From assembly GCF_022414575.1 (NCBI RefSeq), contig NZ_JADWYQ010000033.1, forward strand, positions 15,232 to 79,231: 64,000 bases of DNA. The letters run 5' to 3'. The notes under the pieces are model-generated. The model searched no databases, was not told the DNA's origin, and saw nothing but the letters and a program-made list of their open reading frames with translations. Positions 62,713 through 64,000 of this stretch are shown here, one piece after another; within the stretch, counting starts at the first letter, position 1; the number at the start of each line of letters is the position of its first letter. The position numbers were made by a program, and so were the translations under genes. The DNA is from Streptomyces sp. MUM 178J (GTDB taxonomy: Bacteria > Actinomycetota > Actinomycetes > Streptomycetales > Streptomycetaceae).

Positions 62713-64000
62713 TCAGTAGCTGGGGAGCCGGCGGGGGCCCAGGTCGGTGCGGGCGGGGGGTGGGGCGAGGCGCACGGAAGCGCCGAGGACGGAGATGCCG
62801 CGCTGGGCGACGACGACCGGTTCCAGTCCGACGCCGACCACTTCCGGGTGGTCGTCGACGAGCCGGGACACCCGGAGCAGCAGTTCCTCCAGCGCGGGGG
62901 TGTCCACGGGTGCGGAGCCGCGCCAGCCGAAGAGGAGGGGGGCGGTCCGGATGGTTCTGATCAGCTCGGCGGCGTCCCGGTCCGTGACGGGGACGAGCCG
63001 GTGTGCGGTGTCCCCGAGCAGCTCGGACGCCGCCCCCGCGAGGCCGAAGGACAGCACCGCGCCGACGGCCGGGTCGATGGCGGCGCGCACGACGGTGTCC
63101 ACACCGCGGGGCGCCATGGCCTGCACCACGGGCTGCAACTCCTCGGGGTTCCCGAGGGCTGCGGTCAACTCCGCGTAGGCCCTGCGCAGTTGCGCCTCGC
63201 CCGTCAGCTCGAGCCGCACACCTCCGAGGTCCGGGCGGTGACGCAGATGCGGCGCAGTCGTCTTGAGGGCCACGGGGTAGTCGAGGCGCTCGGCGGCCGC
63301 GACGGCGGCGTCGGGGGTGGGCGCGGGGAGAGCGGGCAGGACGGGGACGCCGTACCGCGCGAGGAGCGCATGAGCGTCATCGGGGGCGAGCGCCATGCCG
63401 CGCGGGTCGCCGTGGCGACCGAGCGCCGCGTCGATCAGGGCGGCGGCCCCCTGCTCGTCGATGTCCTCGTATTCGGGCACCCGGCCCGGCTGCTCGGCGG
63501 CCTGCCGCCGCCACTGCGCGTACCGCACGGCCTCGGCGAGCGCCCGCACGGCCCGCTCTGCGGCGGGGTACGCGGGGATCGCGGCCCGCCTGCCGCCATC
63601 CGGACCGTCGTCCGGGCCGTACGCGCCCGCGTCGCCGGAGGCCGACGCCTCGACCGCGTCCGGCGCGCCCGCCTCCGCATGGACGGCCCCGCCCGCCGCC
63701 CGGGCCGGGCCGGGACCGGGCACGTCCTGCACCGCCCCGGGGGCGGGAGGCTCTCCGGCCGCCGGGCCGCCCGGTTCCGGGCCGCGCCCCACACCAGGAG
63801 CCGGGACCTCGCCCGCGTCCGGCGCACCCGCCTCCGCCCGGACACCCGCGCCCGGACCGGAGCCGGGCAGCGCCCTGCTCCCGCCCGACAAACGACCCAC
63901 CGCGGGAGTCGGGCCGCCCGGTTCCGGGCCGTCCCCCACACCAGGAGCCGGGACCTCGCCCGCGTCCGGCGCACCCGCCTCCGCCCGGACACCCGCGCCC
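62713..64000 (-). CDS. Acyl-CoA synthetase (NDP-forming)/ATP-grasp protein, Pat/AcsA-like, partial
   Basis: Only the C-terminal 428 residues or so are in the window; the 5' part is cut by the right edge. The visible part has a long disordered Pro/Gly/Ala linker (about 150 residues) and then an ATP-grasp domain: RYGVPVLPALPAPTPDAAVA, RLDYPVALKTTAPHLRHRPD, GVRLELTGEAQLRRAYAELT and FGLAGAASELLGDTAHRL. This is the beta-subunit part of NDP-forming acetyl-CoA-synthetase-like proteins, which in actinobacteria often carry a GNAT domain and act as protein lysine acetyltransferases (Pat). Whether a GNAT domain is present cannot be seen. Confidence 0.8.
   Translation of the reverse strand, partial: GAGVRAEAGAPDAGEVPAPGVGDGPEPGGPTPAVGRLSGGSRALPGSGPGAGVRAEAGAPDAGEVPAPGVGRGPEPGGPAAGEPPAPGAVQDVPGPGPARAAGGAVHAEAGAPDAVEASASGDAGAYGPDDGPDGGRRAAIPAYPAAERAVRALAEAVRYAQWRRQAAEQPGRVPEYEDIDEQGAAALIDAALGRHGDPRGMALAPDDAHALLARYGVPVLPALPAPTPDAAVAAAERLDYPVALKTTAPHLRHRPDLGGVRLELTGEAQLRRAYAELTAALGNPEELQPVVQAMAPRGVDTVVRAAIDPAVGAVLSFGLAGAASELLGDTAHRLVPVTDRDAAELIRTIRTAPLLFGWRGSAPVDTPALEELLLRVSRLVDDHPEVVGVGLEPVVVAQRGISVLGASVRLAPPPARTDLGPRRLPSY
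63764..64000 (-). repeat. Coding direct repeat with 147-bp period in the linker
   Basis: A 90-base unit at 63764-63853 recurs at 63911-64000 with two differences; the offset is 147 bases, or 49 codons. It encodes an Ala/Gly/Pro-rich segment (VRAEAGAPDAGEVPAPGVG). The second copy meets the window edge, so more copies may follow. It explains the long linker of the CoA-ligase-like protein. Confidence 0.9.

Overview
The window is high-GC actinobacterial DNA, almost certainly a Streptomyces chromosome. Supporting signs are pervasive G/C third positions, GTG and TTG starts, SARP regulators, an F420-dependent oxidoreductase, SepH, a CutRS two-component pair, and a block of housekeeping genes in an order I recall from Streptomyces and Mycobacterium.

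Region 1 (1 to about 31.4 kb) is a specialised-metabolite gene cluster that continues past the left edge. It mixes pathway types. Terpenoid genes: a GGPP-type prenyl diphosphate synthase (565-1632), a class I terpene synthase (12737-13759), an MpaB-like oxygenase and an aldehyde dehydrogenase. A probable pyrrole-2-carboxyl starter cassette: a free adenylation domain whose pocket residues resemble the proline code, a free carrier protein and an acyl-CoA-dehydrogenase-like prolyl-carrier oxidase, with a TrpB2-like PLP enzyme set in the same overlapping operon. An SbnA/SbnB pair makes L-2,3-diaminopropionate. An NRPS begins at the left edge with a condensation domain. Tailoring and CoA chemistry: glycosyltransferase, Fe(II)/2OG oxygenase, enoyl-CoA hydratase, esterase, type II thioesterase, second acyl-CoA dehydrogenase, type III CoA-transferase, acyl-CoA ligase and LLM oxidoreductase. 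Control and export: a LuxR-type two-component pair divergent from an ABC exporter, an XRE-SARP-NB-ARC regulator, a small secreted peptide and an AfsR-like regulator. A palindromic promoter block is shared by the acyl-CoA ligase and the ABC exporter. I infer a glycosylated terpenoid-pyrrole-peptide hybrid and do not recognise the product.

Region 2 (31.5 to 36.1 kb) is a decayed junction. It holds a degenerate TOMM cyclodehydratase-like gene, a broken IS256-family element with both terminal inverted repeats, and about 1.5 kb without a supportable gene.

Region 3 (36.1 to 64 kb) is conserved core: rRNA uracil methyltransferase, KimA-like potassium transporter, two TrkA RCK proteins, DUF3159, an OB-fold protein, DUF3710, dUTPase, PaaI-type thioesterase, DUF3093, EcsC-like, DUF4193, CutRS, inositol monophosphatase, ferrochelatase, MFS transporter, sugar-lactone oxidase, SepH, rhodanese, VOC protein, thymidine kinase, a phosphodiesterase-like protein, DUF5998, and the end of a CoA-ligase/ATP-grasp protein cut by the right edge. 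Inside it, 42.3-43.3 kb is a scar of a KdpE fragment and a frameshifted ABC ATPase fragment.
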